From NCBI GenBank assembly GCA_021776025.1, contig JAJFGR010000007.1, forward strand, positions 248,001-312,000: a stretch of 64,000 nucleotides of DNA, given 5' to 3'. Source of the stretch: Alphaproteobacteria bacterium. GTDB lineage: Bacteria > Pseudomonadota > Alphaproteobacteria > Micavibrionales > Micavibrionaceae. The notes below the pieces were generated by a model. That model had not been told where the DNA came from, did not search any database, and saw only the letters and a list, made by a program, of their open reading frames with translations. Positions 53,406 to 63,209 of the stretch are shown here, one piece after another (positions within the stretch are counted from its first letter, which is position 1; each line of letters begins with the position of its first letter). A program made the position numbers and the translations under genes.

Positions 53406-53936
53406 ATGGCTCGTGGACCCACAGTTATATTAGAACGCCGTTTTGTTCCCCAAGATACCCTGATTATGAAAGAGGGGGATCCGGGCAATTCCGCGTATCT
53501 CATACAATCTGGCTCTGTCGAGGTTTATACTGAAAATGATGACAAGAAGATAAGCCTTGCGAAGCTTGAGCTCGGGCAAATTTTTGGTGAAATGGCGCTG
53601 GTGTTTGATGAGCGGCGAACGGCTTCGGTGCGTGCGTCAGAAGATTGTAATCTCATTGTCATTACACGCCAGTCTTTTCAACAAAAGCTGGATAAGACCG
53701 ACCCGACGATCAAAGCGATTGTGCAGATGCTGACCCAGCGCATTATTTCAGCGAATAATACGGTGGTGAACAAAAAAAGCAGCAGCGAAGATTTGTATGA
53801 AACGACACAGATTATTTATCAAAACGTGTTGTCAGTCTTACCAAAAAACCGGCAACGCACTTTTCAAAATGCAGTTCTGCCCAAGCTGGATGATTTTTTG
53901 AACGCTATTCGTTCTTTCGAAGATCGTTACAAGTAA
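53406..53936 (+). CDS. Cyclic nucleotide-binding domain protein
   Basis: 176 residues. One cNMP-binding beta-roll (about 12-115): LIMKEGDPGNSAYLIQSGSVEV, then GQIFGEMALVFDERRTASVRA, where the family phosphate-binding cassette reads F-G-E-M-A-L plus R-x-A-S. There is no DNA-binding domain; the C-terminal 60 residues are helical. So it binds cAMP/cGMP or is a fold relative, and acts by protein contact. It lies 16 bp after phaB and is probably in that operon. Confidence 0.85.
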   Translation: MARGPTVILERRFVPQDTLIMKEGDPGNSAYLIQSGSVEVYTENDDKKISLAKLELGQIFGEMALVFDERRTASVRASEDCNLIVITRQSFQQKLDKTDPTIKAIVQMLTQRIISANNTVVNKKSSSEDLYETTQIIYQNVLSVLPKNRQRTFQNAVLPKLDDFLNAIRSFEDRYK

Positions 53937-53974
53937 ATAACCTCATTCCTTGTCTATTGGGCCGTTTCTCCTAT

Positions 53975-54008
53975 ATAAAGCCTAAATCTATTGGCTTTAT
54001 TGATTTTT
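53975..54008 (+). terminator. Possible terminator before the AsmA gene
   Basis: ATAAAGCC, a 10-base loop, GGCTTTAT, then TGATTTTT: an 8-bp stem with an imperfect T run. It would end the phaA-phaB-cNMP transcript; alternatively it is part of the asmA leader, since it lies just before the Shine-Dalgarno sequence. Confidence 0.5.
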
Positions 54009-54020
54009 GGAGAAAACCTT

Positions 54021-57000
54021 ATGAAGTGGTTATTTGCTGCTCTTTCAATTCTTATTGTGCTTTTGGCCGGTTTGGCCGTTGCCCCCAGCTTCTTTGACTG
54101 GAACCAGTATAAGGCCCCGGCTTTAAAGCAGGTTGCGGATTTGACTGGTCTGGATGTCAGTATTAATGGCGATATTTCTTTGGCGCTGTTGCCATCTCCG
54201 CGGGTTTATTTGGAGCAGGTGAGCGTTAAAGATCCTTCGGACGCTTCGGGTGGCAAGGTTTTTGCCGCCTTTGATTTGCTTGATGTGCGCGTTGGGTTGC
54301 TGCCTTTGTTTAAGGGGCAGGCCGCTGTGGATTCCATTCATGTTGAAAAACCGCAAGTCTCTCTTAAAAAGGGGGTTGATGGGAAGTTTAATTTCATGAC
54401 TGCTGAGTTGGAAACGATGATGAGCGCGAAAAAGGCGCTGTCTGGTGGTCAGGGGCAGGGTGATGCGTCTTCGAAGTTCTCTGTGTCTTTTGAGAGCATC
54501 AGTATTAAGGATGGTGCTTTTACGTACCGTGATGCGGCTGCGAAAGCGCCGGTTGAACTGAGCGCTATTAATGTTGACATAGAGGCCAATTCTCTTGAAG
54601 GGCCGTTTAAGGGGGATGGATCGTTATCTTATAACGGACAGCCGGTGAGTTTTGAAGCAAAAACAGGCAAGCTGGACAAGGCGCTGCAATCGGCGAGTCT
54701 TAATCTTAAAGCCAAGATGGGCGGGATGAATGTTACGTATGCTGGGGTTGTCAGCGGCGGCGAAGTACCTGAAATTCAAGGTGAAACGTCGATTTCTATT
54801 CGTTCGCTTTCTGAATTTTTGCAAAAAAGCGACGGTTCGAAAGGTTTGAGCGGCGCTCTAGAGGTTAGCGGTTTATTGACCGCTAATGCACAGAAAGCTT
54901 CATTGAAGAATGCTAATTTGAAGATAGCCGGAAAAGCCTTAAGCGGTTCGGTTGCTGCTTCTATGAATCCCATCAGTGTTAAAGGCGAATTCACAGGGCA
55001 GGAGATTATTGATCTGGATGCTTTAATAGGTGCGGGCGCAGGCGCGAAGGGCGGCGCATTTGATCCGTCAACTCTGGGCCGGTCTTTGCCCAAAACTCTT
55101 GAGGTACCTGCTTTAGGGAAGGTTGATTTATTTTTAAATATGCCAGGTGTTATTTTTAAAGGGCAGGTTCTTAAGGATATTCAGGTGAGTGTCCGCAATA
55201 CCGAGAAGAGCTTTGCAGCAACGTTTGATGCGGGGAGTGTGCCTGGGCAGGGACGAATTCAAGCGATTGGGGCCTTGAGCTATGCTGAAAAGTCACGTTC
55301 CCAGAAAACACAGAAAGACATCTATTCTGACCCTGTGGCGGCGTTTGAGCTGAAAGGGCAGACGCAAAATTTACCGGTTATGGTTCAAGCATTTACAGGG
55401 CTTAACAATTTACCCTTAGTGAAAGACGCGAAGGTCGGCGTGTTTGAGTTTGCCGGTAAGGTGAAGCCTTCTGGGCTATCTTTGGATAAAGGCGTTATCA
55501 ACATGGATGATGCTGCTTATTCCGTTTCTGGTGCATGGAAGGGTCAAAAAGACACACCGCGGTCTTTGCTCAAAGCTAAAGTGGTTGCGGGAAGTGTTGA
55601 TTTTGACTCACTCACAGGAAGCGGGGGTGCGCCTAATGGTAGCGACCCTTTCAAGCCGCTTAAAACACTGGCGCTGCCTTATGATGTTGATGTTGATTTG
55701 ATCGTGAATGATGCGGTTTTGCGGGGGCATGAGATTAAGGGGCTTAAGGTTGCCGCGTCTTTACGGCCGAATGTGTTGAAGATAAGCAAGCTGGGGGCTG
55801 ATAGTTTTGTTGGTTCATCTGTAAGCGTTAGTGGTAGCATTAGCGACCTTAAGAATTTGGGAGGTCTGAGTATTGATGCTTCTTTAAATACACCGGATCC
55901 CTATAAGTTTGCGAGCGCGTTTAAGGTGGACACGGCTAGCTGGCCGAAAGGGCTTGGCGCAACCAAGGCTAAAGTTAAAGCGAGCGGGAGTTTGAGCGCG
56001 CTGGACGTAGATGCAGCTGTTGAGGCGTTTGGCGGCGAAGTTGGTGTGGCCGGGAAGGTTTCCAACCCGATGACGCAGCTTGAGATTGGTGGGCTTGCGT
56101 TGAAGATTAAGCATCCGAATATGGCTAAAGCCCTTAACGCTCTTGCGCCAGGTGCACTGAATTATGTGTCTTTGGCTAAACCTATGAATTTCACGGCTGA
56201 TCTGGCGATGAATGGCAAGGTGACCGAGCTGAAGAATATTAAGGCAGACCTAGCCGGAGCGAGCACGACGGGCGGAATTCGGATTGATGCCAGTGGTGCA
56301 AAACCGAATGTGGCAGGGACATTGCGGATTGGTGATCTGGTGCTTAAAAGTGCTAAGGGTGCGGCTTCCGGTTCATCTGCGGGTCAATCTAGTGGCAATT
56401 CAAGCTCAGCTGGAGGTGGTAAGTGGTCATCAGCCGCCATGGATACAGGCTGGCTGCATGCTGCGAATGCAAATTTTGATATTGCGGCGAATTCTATTGC
56501 TTATGAAACATGGGATTTGAAGAAGCCAGCTCTGAAAGTGAGTATTCAAAATGGGGTGATGAATATCTCGGATCTTCAGGCTGGTTTGTATGACGGGCAG
56601 ATTGGTATGACGGCCGCTGTGTCCTCAACTAGTCCTAAAGCGCCAATGAATGTGAAGAGCGCGGCGAAGATTGATAATATCAACCTGGGTTCATTGGCCA
56701 AGGCGCTTTCGGGGACGCGCAGGATTGATGCGACTGGTGATGTTTCGTTTGATTTTGATGTATCGGGCGTAGGTGGTTCGCAGAAAGCCTTGGTCAGGAG
56801 CTTAGGCGGCGAGGCGAATTTGTCAGGCACGGACGTCGTTATGAAGGGCTTTGATTTGGCGGGGCTTGCACAAGCTTTGGCTGAGAGCAATAAACCGCTA
56901 CCACGTATTCAGCAGATTCTTAGCGCTTCGACAAGCGGTGGTGAGACAGCGTTTGATACGATTAAGGGCGCTTATGCGATTGAAAGCGGTGTTGTAAATA

Positions 57001-57431
57001 TTTCATCCATGGCGATGGACGGCCCTGCGGCGCTCATTACCTCAACAGGAGCTGTCAGTTTGCCTAAATGGTATATGGACACGAACCATCAGGTAACTTT
57101 GAAGAATGCGCCGGATGTTGATCCGGTTGATGTGGAGATTAAGGGGTCTCTTGATAACCCGGGTAACACATTTGGGAAAGGGTTGTTTGAAGGGTTTATT
57201 ACAAAGCGCATTACTGAAAAACTGCCCGAGATTCTTGGTGATGATGTAACCAAAAAACTGCAGCAATTTGGTATTTTTGCGCCGAAGCAAGAACCTGCAG
57301 CAGGCGAGCCAGCGCCGGTTAATGATGCTGCACCAGCGCAACCTGCAGAGCCCTTGCAGCCGCAGCCTAAGACGCAAGACGAGCAAGCGCAGGAGGCGAT
57401 TGAAGGTTTGCTTAAGGGGCTTTTGCAGTAA
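54021..57431 (+). CDS. AsmA family protein
   Basis: 1136 residues from the ATG at 54021 (GGAGAAAACC upstream); an upstream ATG at 53991 lies in the hairpin. A single N-terminal transmembrane helix (about 3-22) is followed by the AsmA N-terminal domain with APSFFDWNQYKAPALKQVA and INGDISLALLPSPRVYLEQV, of which FDWNQYK is key, and a long beta-rich periplasmic body. The C-terminal AsmA_2 region (about 910-1080) includes GGEANLSGTDVVMKGFDL. The end is Pro/Gln/Ala-rich. AsmA-like (TamB/YhdP-type) proteins carry phospholipids to the outer membrane. Its stop overlaps the RHH gene by 20 bp. Confidence 0.9.
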   Translation: MKWLFAALSILIVLLAGLAVAPSFFDWNQYKAPALKQVADLTGLDVSINGDISLALLPSPRVYLEQVSVKDPSDASGGKVFAAFDLLDVRVGLLPLFKGQAAVDSIHVEKPQVSLKKGVDGKFNFMTAELETMMSAKKALSGGQGQGDASSKFSVSFESISIKDGAFTYRDAAAKAPVELSAINVDIEANSLEGPFKGDGSLSYNGQPVSFEAKTGKLDKALQSASLNLKAKMGGMNVTYAGVVSGGEVPEIQGETSISIRSLSEFLQKSDGSKGLSGALEVSGLLTANAQKASLKNANLKIAGKALSGSVAASMNPISVKGEFTGQEIIDLDALIGAGAGAKGGAFDPSTLGRSLPKTLEVPALGKVDLFLNMPGVIFKGQVLKDIQVSVRNTEKSFAATFDAGSVPGQGRIQAIGALSYAEKSRSQKTQKDIYSDPVAAFELKGQTQNLPVMVQAFTGLNNLPLVKDAKVGVFEFAGKVKPSGLSLDKGVINMDDAAYSVSGAWKGQKDTPRSLLKAKVVAGSVDFDSLTGSGGAPNGSDPFKPLKTLALPYDVDVDLIVNDAVLRGHEIKGLKVAASLRPNVLKISKLGADSFVGSSVSVSGSISDLKNLGGLSIDASLNTPDPYKFASAFKVDTASWPKGLGATKAKVKASGSLSALDVDAAVEAFGGEVGVAGKVSNPMTQLEIGGLALKIKHPNMAKALNALAPGALNYVSLAKPMNFTADLAMNGKVTELKNIKADLAGASTTGGIRIDASGAKPNVAGTLRIGDLVLKSAKGAASGSSAGQSSGNSSSAGGGKWSSAAMDTGWLHAANANFDIAANSIAYETWDLKKPALKVSIQNGVMNISDLQAGLYDGQIGMTAAVSSTSPKAPMNVKSAAKIDNINLGSLAKALSGTRRIDATGDVSFDFDVSGVGGSQKALVRSLGGEANLSGTDVVMKGFDLAGLAQALAESNKPLPRIQQILSASTSGGETAFDTIKGAYAIESGVVNISSMAMDGPAALITSTGAVSLPKWYMDTNHQVTLKNAPDVDPVDVEIKGSLDNPGNTFGKGLFEGFITKRITEKLPEILGDDVTKKLQQFGIFAPKQEPAAGEPAPVNDAAPAQPAEPLQPQPKTQDEQAQEAIEGLLKGLLQ

Positions 57432-57645
57432 GTTTTTGCTGCAGCATTTTTAGGATGTAAAGCCGGATCGCACTTGAGAGATTATTCTCATTATTGTTTT
57501 GGCCACGTGCATCGTCAATTTCAGCGATGAGTTTATTGAGGGACAGGCTGCGCGCTTCGGCTTCTGCTTTCAATATCTTCCAAAACTCATCCTCCAGTGT
57601 GATGCTGGTTTGATGGCCGAGAATGTTGACGGAGCGCTTTTTCAC
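57412..57645 (-). CDS. Ribbon-helix-helix domain protein
   Basis: 77 residues from a GTG start that directly follows the fumC stop (TAAGTG), so translation is coupled. The RHH_4-type domain (about 5-60) has SVNILGHQTSITLEDEFW, the beta strand and first helix, then EARSLSLNKLIAEID; the RHH fold binds DNA as a dimer. A basic tail ends QQKLTAKAP. It could regulate its own operon, ydcH-purE-purK-fumC. The stop overlaps the AsmA gene by 20 bp. Confidence 0.8.
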   Translation of the reverse strand: MKKRSVNILGHQTSITLEDEFWKILKAEAEARSLSLNKLIAEIDDARGQNNNENNLSSAIRLYILKMLQQKLTAKAP

Positions 57646-59076
57646 TTAATCGCGGGGTTTGATCATTGTTAGAGGATCAACCCATTTATCAAATTCTTCG
57701 GCTGTGAGCAGTCCTAGCTCTAAGGCTGTTTCTTTTAGTGTTGTGCCGTCGGCGTAAGCTTTCTTGGCGATTTTAGCGGCGTTGTCATAGCCGATATGCG
57801 GGTTTAGCGCAGTGACCAGCATAAGGGAGTTTTCCATCATGGCTTTGATACGCTTTTCATCGGCTTTGATGCCGCTGACGCAATTATTGTTAAAGCTCTT
57901 GGTGCTATCGGCCAGCAGGCGGATGGATTGCAGCACGTTATAGATCATAACTGGTTTGAACACGTTGAGTTCAAAATGTCCTTGCGAGCCTGCAATGGAT
58001 ACGGTCATGTGATTGCCCATTACTTGTGTGCAAACCATGGTGAGCGCTTCACACTGCGTTGGGTTGACCTTACCCGGCATAATAGAAGAGCCCGGTTCAT
58101 TCGCGGGCAAAATGATTTCACCAATGCCGGAACGAGGGCCCGAACCAAGTAGACGGATGTCGTTGGCAATTTTCATCAATGATACTGCGAGCGTATTCAG
58201 TGCGCCGGATGTTTCGACAAGGGCGTCATGCGCCGCAAGAGCTTCGAATTTGTTTTCTGCTGTAACGAAAGGTAGGTCGGTGATTTTGGCGACTTGCTCG
58301 GCAAAGCCTTCTGCAAAACCGGCTTTGGAGTTTATGCCGGTGCCGACGGCTGTGCCGCCCTGGGCTAATTGATAAAGCCGTGGGAGAGTGTCTTTGATCC
58401 TTGCGATGCCATATTCAACCTGTGTGGTGTAGCCGGAGAATTCTTGGCCCAGTGTGAGCGGCGTTGCATCCTGCAAATGTGTGCGACCATTTTTAACGAT
58501 CTTGGCGAACTTTTGCGCTTTGGCATCGAGCTCTTTATGCAGCGCTTCAAGTGCGGGGAGCAGGCGGTGGTGCACCTCTTCGACTGCAGCAATATGCATC
58601 ACAGTGGGGAAGGTGTCATTTGAGCTCTGGCTCATATTGCAGTGATCATTGGGGTGCACAGGGTCTTTACCACCGCGGGTGCCGGTGAGGATTTCATTGG
58701 CGCGTCCGGCAATGACTTCATTGGCGTTCATGTTGCTCTGGGTGCCGGAGCCGGTTTGCCAGACAGCCAAAGGGAACTGATCGGCCAATGTGCCTTCAAT
58801 GACTTCATCGGCCGCCTGTATGAGGGTTTTACCCAGCTCTGCATCCATAGAGCTTTGCGCGATGTTTGTCAGGGCTGCAGCTTTCTTTTGAATGCCCAGA
58901 GCGCGCACGATGGGAGTGGGCATCTTTTCCGTGCCGATATCGAAGTTTTGAAGGCTGCGCTGTGTTTGCGCGCCATAATATGCGTCTGCGGGGACTTTAA
59001 CCTCGCCAATGGAATCTGTTTCTATCCGGGTGTCTTTGCTCATTTTGCTATCCATTTTTTGGGCTGCCTCGTTCAT
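57646..59076 (-). CDS. fumC: Class II fumarate hydratase
   Basis: Interconverts fumarate and malate in the TCA cycle without an iron-sulfur cluster. 476 residues, about 10-15 longer than E. coli FumC at the N-terminus. Motifs: [14 protein letters not shown], the site-A His in [16 protein letters not shown], and the signature [15 protein letters not shown] near residue 328. The ATG at 59076 follows the purK stop (TAA-ACG-ATG) with GGAG upstream; an alternative ATG at 59043 exists. Linking fumC to purEK is notable, since fumarate is a purine synthesis by-product. Confidence 0.95.
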   Translation of the reverse strand: MNEAAQKMDSKMSKDTRIETDSIGEVKVPADAYYGAQTQRSLQNFDIGTEKMPTPIVRALGIQKKAAALTNIAQSSMDAELGKTLIQAADEVIEGTLADQFPLAVWQTGSGTQSNMNANEVIAGRANEILTGTRGGKDPVHPNDHCNMSQSSNDTFPTVMHIAAVEEVHHRLLPALEALHKELDAKAQKFAKIVKNGRTHLQDATPLTLGQEFSGYTTQVEYGIARIKDTLPRLYQLAQGGTAVGTGINSKAGFAEGFAEQVAKITDLPFVTAENKFEALAAHDALVETSGALNTLAVSLMKIANDIRLLGSGPRSGIGEIILPANEPGSSIMPGKVNPTQCEALTMVCTQVMGNHMTVSIAGSQGHFELNVFKPVMIYNVLQSIRLLADSTKSFNNNCVSGIKADEKRIKAMMENSLMLVTALNPHIGYDNAAKIAKKAYADGTTLKETALELGLLTAEEFDKWVDPLTMIKPRD

Positions 59077-59079
59077 CGT

Positions 59080-60135
59080 TTAAGTCTCCAAAATCGTCAC
59101 ATGACCCATTTTACGTCCGAGTTTTACATCATGCTTGCCGTAGAGGTGAATGCAAGCATTTTTCTGCGATTCATATGCTTTCAGATTGTTGACGTCTTCG
59201 CCAATCAGGTTGTGCATTACTGCAGCCGTATGCTGCTTAGGTTCTTCCACCGGCAGGCCACAGATGGCGCGGACGTGGTTTTCGAATTGTGAATGGGCGC
59301 AAGCATCAATGGACCAGTGACCCGAATTGTGGGTTCGTGGAGCGATTTCATTGGCCAGCAGCTGGGCGTCTCTGGTGACGAAGAGTTCTAGCGTGAGGAC
59401 GCCGCGCAAATCGACCTTTTCTGCCAGTGTTTCGGTGAGCTTTATTGCTTCATCAAGGATGTTTTTGTTGAGTGGGGCGGGCGCCGTGGTTTTTGAGAGG
59501 ATGTGGTTTTCATGTTCGTTGAGCATGGGGCCGTAATGGATGATGTTTTTATCCTTGTCACGGGCGACGATGACTGAAATTTCACAGGAAAAATCGATGA
59601 TTTCTTCCATGATTAATGGGGCATTGCTAAATTCGCTCCATAACGTATCGATATTTGTATCTATTGTATACCGCGCCTGTCCTTTGCCATCGTATCCGAA
59701 ACGCGTCGTTTTGAATATGCAGCTATCAGCACCCCATTCTTTGAGCATTTTGAGGGCCTCTTCGGGTGATTTTGGAGCGGACCAGCGTGCGGTTGGGATT
59801 TTGATTGAGTTGAGGTACAATTTCTCTGTAATTCGGTCCTGAGAGGCCTCTAAGAGCGATTCATTCGGATAAACTGGTTTAAGTTTCTTTAGGTACCTGA
59901 TTGTTTCTACAGGGATGTTTTCAAACTCATAAGAAATTACATCAACTTTTTCGGAAAATGCCGTGAGAGCTTGCTCATCGTCGTAATCGGCGATGATGGT
60001 CTCCGTGGCAACCTGAGAGGCGGGTGAATTTTCTTCCGGCGTATAGATAACAACGGGAATGCCAAGCTTTTCCGCTGCCTGTGCGCTCATACGGCCTAAT
60101 TGTCCGCCGCCAAGTATACCTAAGGTCTTATTCAT
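59080..60135 (-). CDS. purK: N5-carboxyaminoimidazole ribonucleotide synthase
   Basis: ATP-dependent carboxylation of AIR with bicarbonate to N5-CAIR. 351 residues, an ATP-grasp enzyme. Motifs: GGGQLGRMSAQAAEKLG (N-terminal Rossmann-like start), FKTTRFGYDGKGQ, the ATP-grasp EIAPRTHNSGHWSIDAC near 266-283, and QFENHVRAICG. Cotranscribed with purE, 12 bp upstream, and fumC, 3 bp downstream. Confidence 0.96.
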   Translation of the reverse strand: MNKTLGILGGGQLGRMSAQAAEKLGIPVVIYTPEENSPASQVATETIIADYDDEQALTAFSEKVDVISYEFENIPVETIRYLKKLKPVYPNESLLEASQDRITEKLYLNSIKIPTARWSAPKSPEEALKMLKEWGADSCIFKTTRFGYDGKGQARYTIDTNIDTLWSEFSNAPLIMEEIIDFSCEISVIVARDKDKNIIHYGPMLNEHENHILSKTTAPAPLNKNILDEAIKLTETLAEKVDLRGVLTLELFVTRDAQLLANEIAPRTHNSGHWSIDACAHSQFENHVRAICGLPVEEPKQHTAAVMHNLIGEDVNNLKAYESQKNACIHLYGKHDVKLGRKMGHVTILET

Positions 60136-60147
60136 AGAAGGGTTTTA

Positions 60148-60645
60148 TCAATCAGAAGGATGATCTGCAACCGCGGAGGTTTGCTTTTCGCGGTAAGTAT
60201 CCAAAGCTTTGGCTATTGCGTCATCTGTTGTAGCGAGGACAGATGCGGCGAGGATACCGGCGTTTTTAGCACCAGCCTTACCGATGGCCAGTGTACCGAC
60301 AGGAACGCCACCGGGCATTTGTGCGATGGATAGCAGGCTATCCATACCGCTGAGAGCTTTGCTTTCGACAGGAACTCCGAGAACAGGGAGAGGGGTCATG
60401 GATGCGGCCATGCCGGGGAGATGGGCAGCGCCACCAGCACCGGCGATAATGACCTTAAGGCCACGATCACGCGCAGTTTTGGCGTATTCTACGAGGCGAT
60501 CGGGGGTGCGGTGGGCAGAAACAATCTTCACTTCATGAGGGACCTCGAGTTCGTGAAGCACATCGTGGGCTTCTTTCATGGTTTCCCAGTCGCTTTGGGA
60601 GCCCATAATAATTCCTACCTGCGGGTTATCGTCTGAATGAGTCAT
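60148..60645 (-). CDS. purE: N5-carboxyaminoimidazole ribonucleotide mutase
   Basis: Moves the carboxyl group of N5-CAIR to give CAIR, working with PurK. 165 residues, class I (bacterial) PurE. Motifs: [22 protein letters not shown] with the catalytic His, [11 protein letters not shown], and [17 protein letters not shown]. The class I assignment agrees with a purK partner. The N-terminus has a short hydrophilic extension. Confidence 0.97.
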   Translation of the reverse strand: MTHSDDNPQVGIIMGSQSDWETMKEAHDVLHELEVPHEVKIVSAHRTPDRLVEYAKTARDRGLKVIIAGAGGAAHLPGMAASMTPLPVLGVPVESKALSGMDSLLSIAQMPGGVPVGTLAIGKAGAKNAGILAASVLATTDDAIAKALDTYREKQTSAVADHPSD

Positions 60646-60671
60646 GGGGTTTTATAAGGTATTTGAAGGGA

Positions 60672-60893
60672 TTATGCAATAATATCGTCGATAAGGGCGG
60701 ATTCGATCTTTTGGATCATGTCTTTCAGCCAGAGCTTCTTTTTCTTTAATTGCTGCATATGCAGAAGATTTACGGGCTGGTCACCATTAATAGCGCTCTC
60801 GATGAGGCCATCAAGCGCCTGATGCTCGCTTTGATATTCAGCAAGTTTTGCCTGTAGTTCTTCTTGGTCTTCCATATGAGAAAAATCGTACAA
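60672..60893 (-). CDS. YdcH/DUF465 family protein
   Basis: 73 residues, all helical, with QAKLAEYQSEHQALDGLIE and the signature LLHMQQLKKKKLWLKDMI near 43-60, typical of DUF465. Function is not known. A second ATG at 60875 is possible. It leads the run ydcH-purE-purK-fumC-RHH, 26 bp before purE. Divergent from pfkA with a 105-bp gap holding the 12-bp palindrome AAGATTAATCTT. Confidence 0.85.
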   Translation of the reverse strand: MYDFSHMEDQEELQAKLAEYQSEHQALDGLIESAINGDQPVNLLHMQQLKKKKLWLKDMIQKIESALIDDIIA

Positions 60894-60998
60894 AGTTGAT
60901 CCTTTTAAAGATTAATCTTAACACATAAAATGTTGTTTGATAACAAAAAATACGTATCATGATTTGAGCAGGCTAATCTTATACTTCAAGGGGCATTC

Positions 60999-62075
60999 AT
61001 GACAAAAACGATCGGAATTTTAACGAGCGGTGGCGATTGCGCGGGTCTTAACGCGGTTATGCGGGCAGTGGTGCACAGGGGGGCTTTGCTGGGCTGGAAG
61101 GTTATCGGCATTGAAAACGGCACGGCGGGCCTGCTGGAAAGCCCGTATAAGGTGCGGGAGCTTGTTCCCGACGATTTTGACGGGTTTATTATGCGCCGCG
61201 GAGGAACAATTTTGGGGACAACCAACAGCCGCAATCCGTTTAAATATGAAATGGATGATGGTGAGGTGAGGAATCGCTCGGATGAGGTTATTGCGGCGTT
61301 GAAAGAGCTTGGAATTGAGGCGTTTATTGGGATTGGCGGGGATGGCAGCTTTGATATTTTGAGCCGCTTAGCCAAACAGGGCGGTATCAATATGGTCGGC
61401 GTTCCGAAAACCATCGATAATGATTTGGCGATGACGGATGTGTCTGTTGGCTTTGATACGGCCGTGGGAATAGCGACTGAAGCGCTGGATCGCCTGCAGC
61501 CGACAGCGGCTAGCCATGACCGGGCGATGATTTTGGAAGTGATGGGTCGCGATGCCGGGCATATAGCCCTAAACGCCGGGATAGCTGGCGGCGCGGACGT
61601 GATTTTGATTCCTGAAATTCCCTATAGCATTGAAGGGATTGCGGCAAAAATTCAGCAGGTGAAGGAGAGCGGGCGGAATTTCGCGCTGGTCATCGTGTCG
61701 GAAGCCGTGAAAGGGCCGGGCGGAGAGAAGCGTGAGGTTGTTTATCATGGCGGGGAAACGCGCTATGGCGGCATTGGTGAGTATCTGGGGCCGAAGATTG
61801 CGGAAGCAACAGGGTTTGAAACACGGGTGACGGTGCTGGGGCATGTGCAGCGCGGCGGTAACCCTACACATAATGACCGGTTGTTGGCACAAGGGCTGGG
61901 CGTAAAAGCCGTTGACCTGATTGAAGCCGGGGAGTTTGGCAAGATGGTGGCCTGGCAGAACCGTGAAGCGGTGGCTGTGCCGATTGAAGAAGCGATTAAA
62001 GAATGCCGCGTTGTGCGCCCGGATGGGTTTCTTGCCCACACAGCGCGCAGCCTCGGTATTTCATTCGGGGATTGA
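60999..62075 (+). CDS. pfkA: 6-phosphofructokinase, mixed-substrate clade
   Basis: Phosphorylates fructose 6-phosphate in glycolysis. 358 residues. The start follows CAAGGGG. Motifs: GILTSGGDCAGLNA, GIGGDGSFDIL at about 111-121, and PKTIDNDL near 137. In this family the Gly in GGDGS suits ATP, and the Lys in PKTIDND is typical of the PPi-using and mixed-substrate clades; the combination points to the ATP-dependent group III (TIGR02483-like). Lacking the Gly seen in PGTIDND, it is probably not allosteric like E. coli PfkA. The phosphoryl donor is thus not proven. Confidence 0.93.
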   Translation: MTKTIGILTSGGDCAGLNAVMRAVVHRGALLGWKVIGIENGTAGLLESPYKVRELVPDDFDGFIMRRGGTILGTTNSRNPFKYEMDDGEVRNRSDEVIAALKELGIEAFIGIGGDGSFDILSRLAKQGGINMVGVPKTIDNDLAMTDVSVGFDTAVGIATEALDRLQPTAASHDRAMILEVMGRDAGHIALNAGIAGGADVILIPEIPYSIEGIAAKIQQVKESGRNFALVIVSEAVKGPGGEKREVVYHGGETRYGGIGEYLGPKIAEATGFETRVTVLGHVQRGGNPTHNDRLLAQGLGVKAVDLIEAGEFGKMVAWQNREAVAVPIEEAIKECRVVRPDGFLAHTARSLGISFGD

Positions 62076-62131
62076 AGGGCAGGCGTTTTTTAGGCTAAGC
62101 TGCGCCGGTAAGTAACAGTTAAGGATACTTT

Positions 62132-62662
62132 ATGCTCTATGTAGAACAGTCGTTAGGCCCCAATGAGGAGCTCGTTCATATTGGAAAATTCCATTGGATG
62201 TATACGGTTCAGTCTTTTATGGCCATTATATGGGGTATTGTGATTAGCATTATGATCGTGGTTGGGGGCGTTATTATTTACAAGCAGATGGGGTGGTTTC
62301 CGCACGATCTTCCTGCATTGGAAGGCATAAAGTTTTTACATCCGGGCATTCGCATTGGTGCATTTGTGGCATTTGTTTTTGGACTGCTGAGTTTTGCACA
62401 AATGATGGTTGTTAAGGCGACAACAGAAATTGCGATTACCAATACACGGTTGGTTTATAAACGCGGGCTGGTGGCCCGGCAGGTTGGAGAGATCAGTATT
62501 GACCGGATTGAAGGGGTGAACGTGCTCCAGACGATTTTAGGGCGAATTTTTAATTATGGGCGTTTGGCGATCCGCGGAATGGGGATCGGTGAGGTGGTGT
62601 TGCCGCCGATTGAAGATCCGATTGTTTTTCGTCAGGCGATCGAAAAGGCTCGGGCGATTTAA
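62132..62662 (+). CDS. PH domain-containing membrane protein (bPH2/YdbS-like)
   Basis: 176 residues. Two membrane helices at about 27-51 and 75-95 lead to a bacterial PH domain (about 98-170): EIAITNTRLVYKRGLVARQ and EISIDRIEGVNVLQTILGRI, then GRLAIRGMG, the bPH2 (DUF304) pattern. Function unknown. A second bPH2 gene follows 17 bp downstream, and the pair presumably work together. Confidence 0.85.
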   Translation: MLYVEQSLGPNEELVHIGKFHWMYTVQSFMAIIWGIVISIMIVVGGVIIYKQMGWFPHDLPALEGIKFLHPGIRIGAFVAFVFGLLSFAQMMVVKATTEIAITNTRLVYKRGLVARQVGEISIDRIEGVNVLQTILGRIFNYGRLAIRGMGIGEVVLPPIEDPIVFRQAIEKARAI

Positions 62663-62679
62663 AATTAGGATAAAGAATT

Positions 62680-63186
62680 ATGGTTGAGACAAAAAAGAAA
62701 TCCGGATTTTTTAAGCGTAACGATGACATCGATAAGATGCTGGTTAAAGGCGAGAAGATAGTCGAGCAAGCGATTATTAGCCCGTTTATCTACTGGCAAT
62801 CGGCTGGTGTGTTTGCGCTGGCTGTTATAGTTGGGCTGTTTGTGGTTTTTGAGCTTGGAGCGTTACTGGCTGTAACAGCTATATTGATGTTTGTTTATGC
62901 GGCGCTGCGTAGGCAAATTATGATGTTAGTTTTGACGAATAAGCGCATTCTTTTTCGTTACGGTATTTTGCAGGTTGATGTTGTCGATTTGCGCTTTTCT
63001 AAAATTGAAAGTGTTGAGTTAGAGCGCATGCCTACTGGTTATGTTATGGGTTATGCTAATGTTGTGATGATGGGAACTGGTAACCGCTATGTGGTCATTC
63101 CTTACGTTGAGAACGGGCCAGAAATTCGCCAGGCCTATAACCGCATGACATTGGCAGATGATAAAGACTTAGAAGTCGAAGAATAA
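62680..63186 (+). CDS. Second PH domain-containing membrane protein
   Basis: 168 residues. A charged N-terminus (about 1-30) precedes two helices (about 42-84: QSAGVFALAVIVGLFVVFEL) and a bPH2 domain, MMLVLTNKRILFRYGILQV, then LRFSKIESVELERM, ending in an acidic tail. Sequence is more diverged than the first. ilvD starts 23 bp later. Confidence 0.82.
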   Translation: MVETKKKSGFFKRNDDIDKMLVKGEKIVEQAIISPFIYWQSAGVFALAVIVGLFVVFELGALLAVTAILMFVYAALRRQIMMLVLTNKRILFRYGILQVDVVDLRFSKIESVELERMPTGYVMGYANVVMMGTGNRYVVIPYVENGPEIRQAYNRMTLADDKDLEVEE

Positions 63187-63209
63187 ATTTCAAATAGAGG
63201 AATTCTAAA

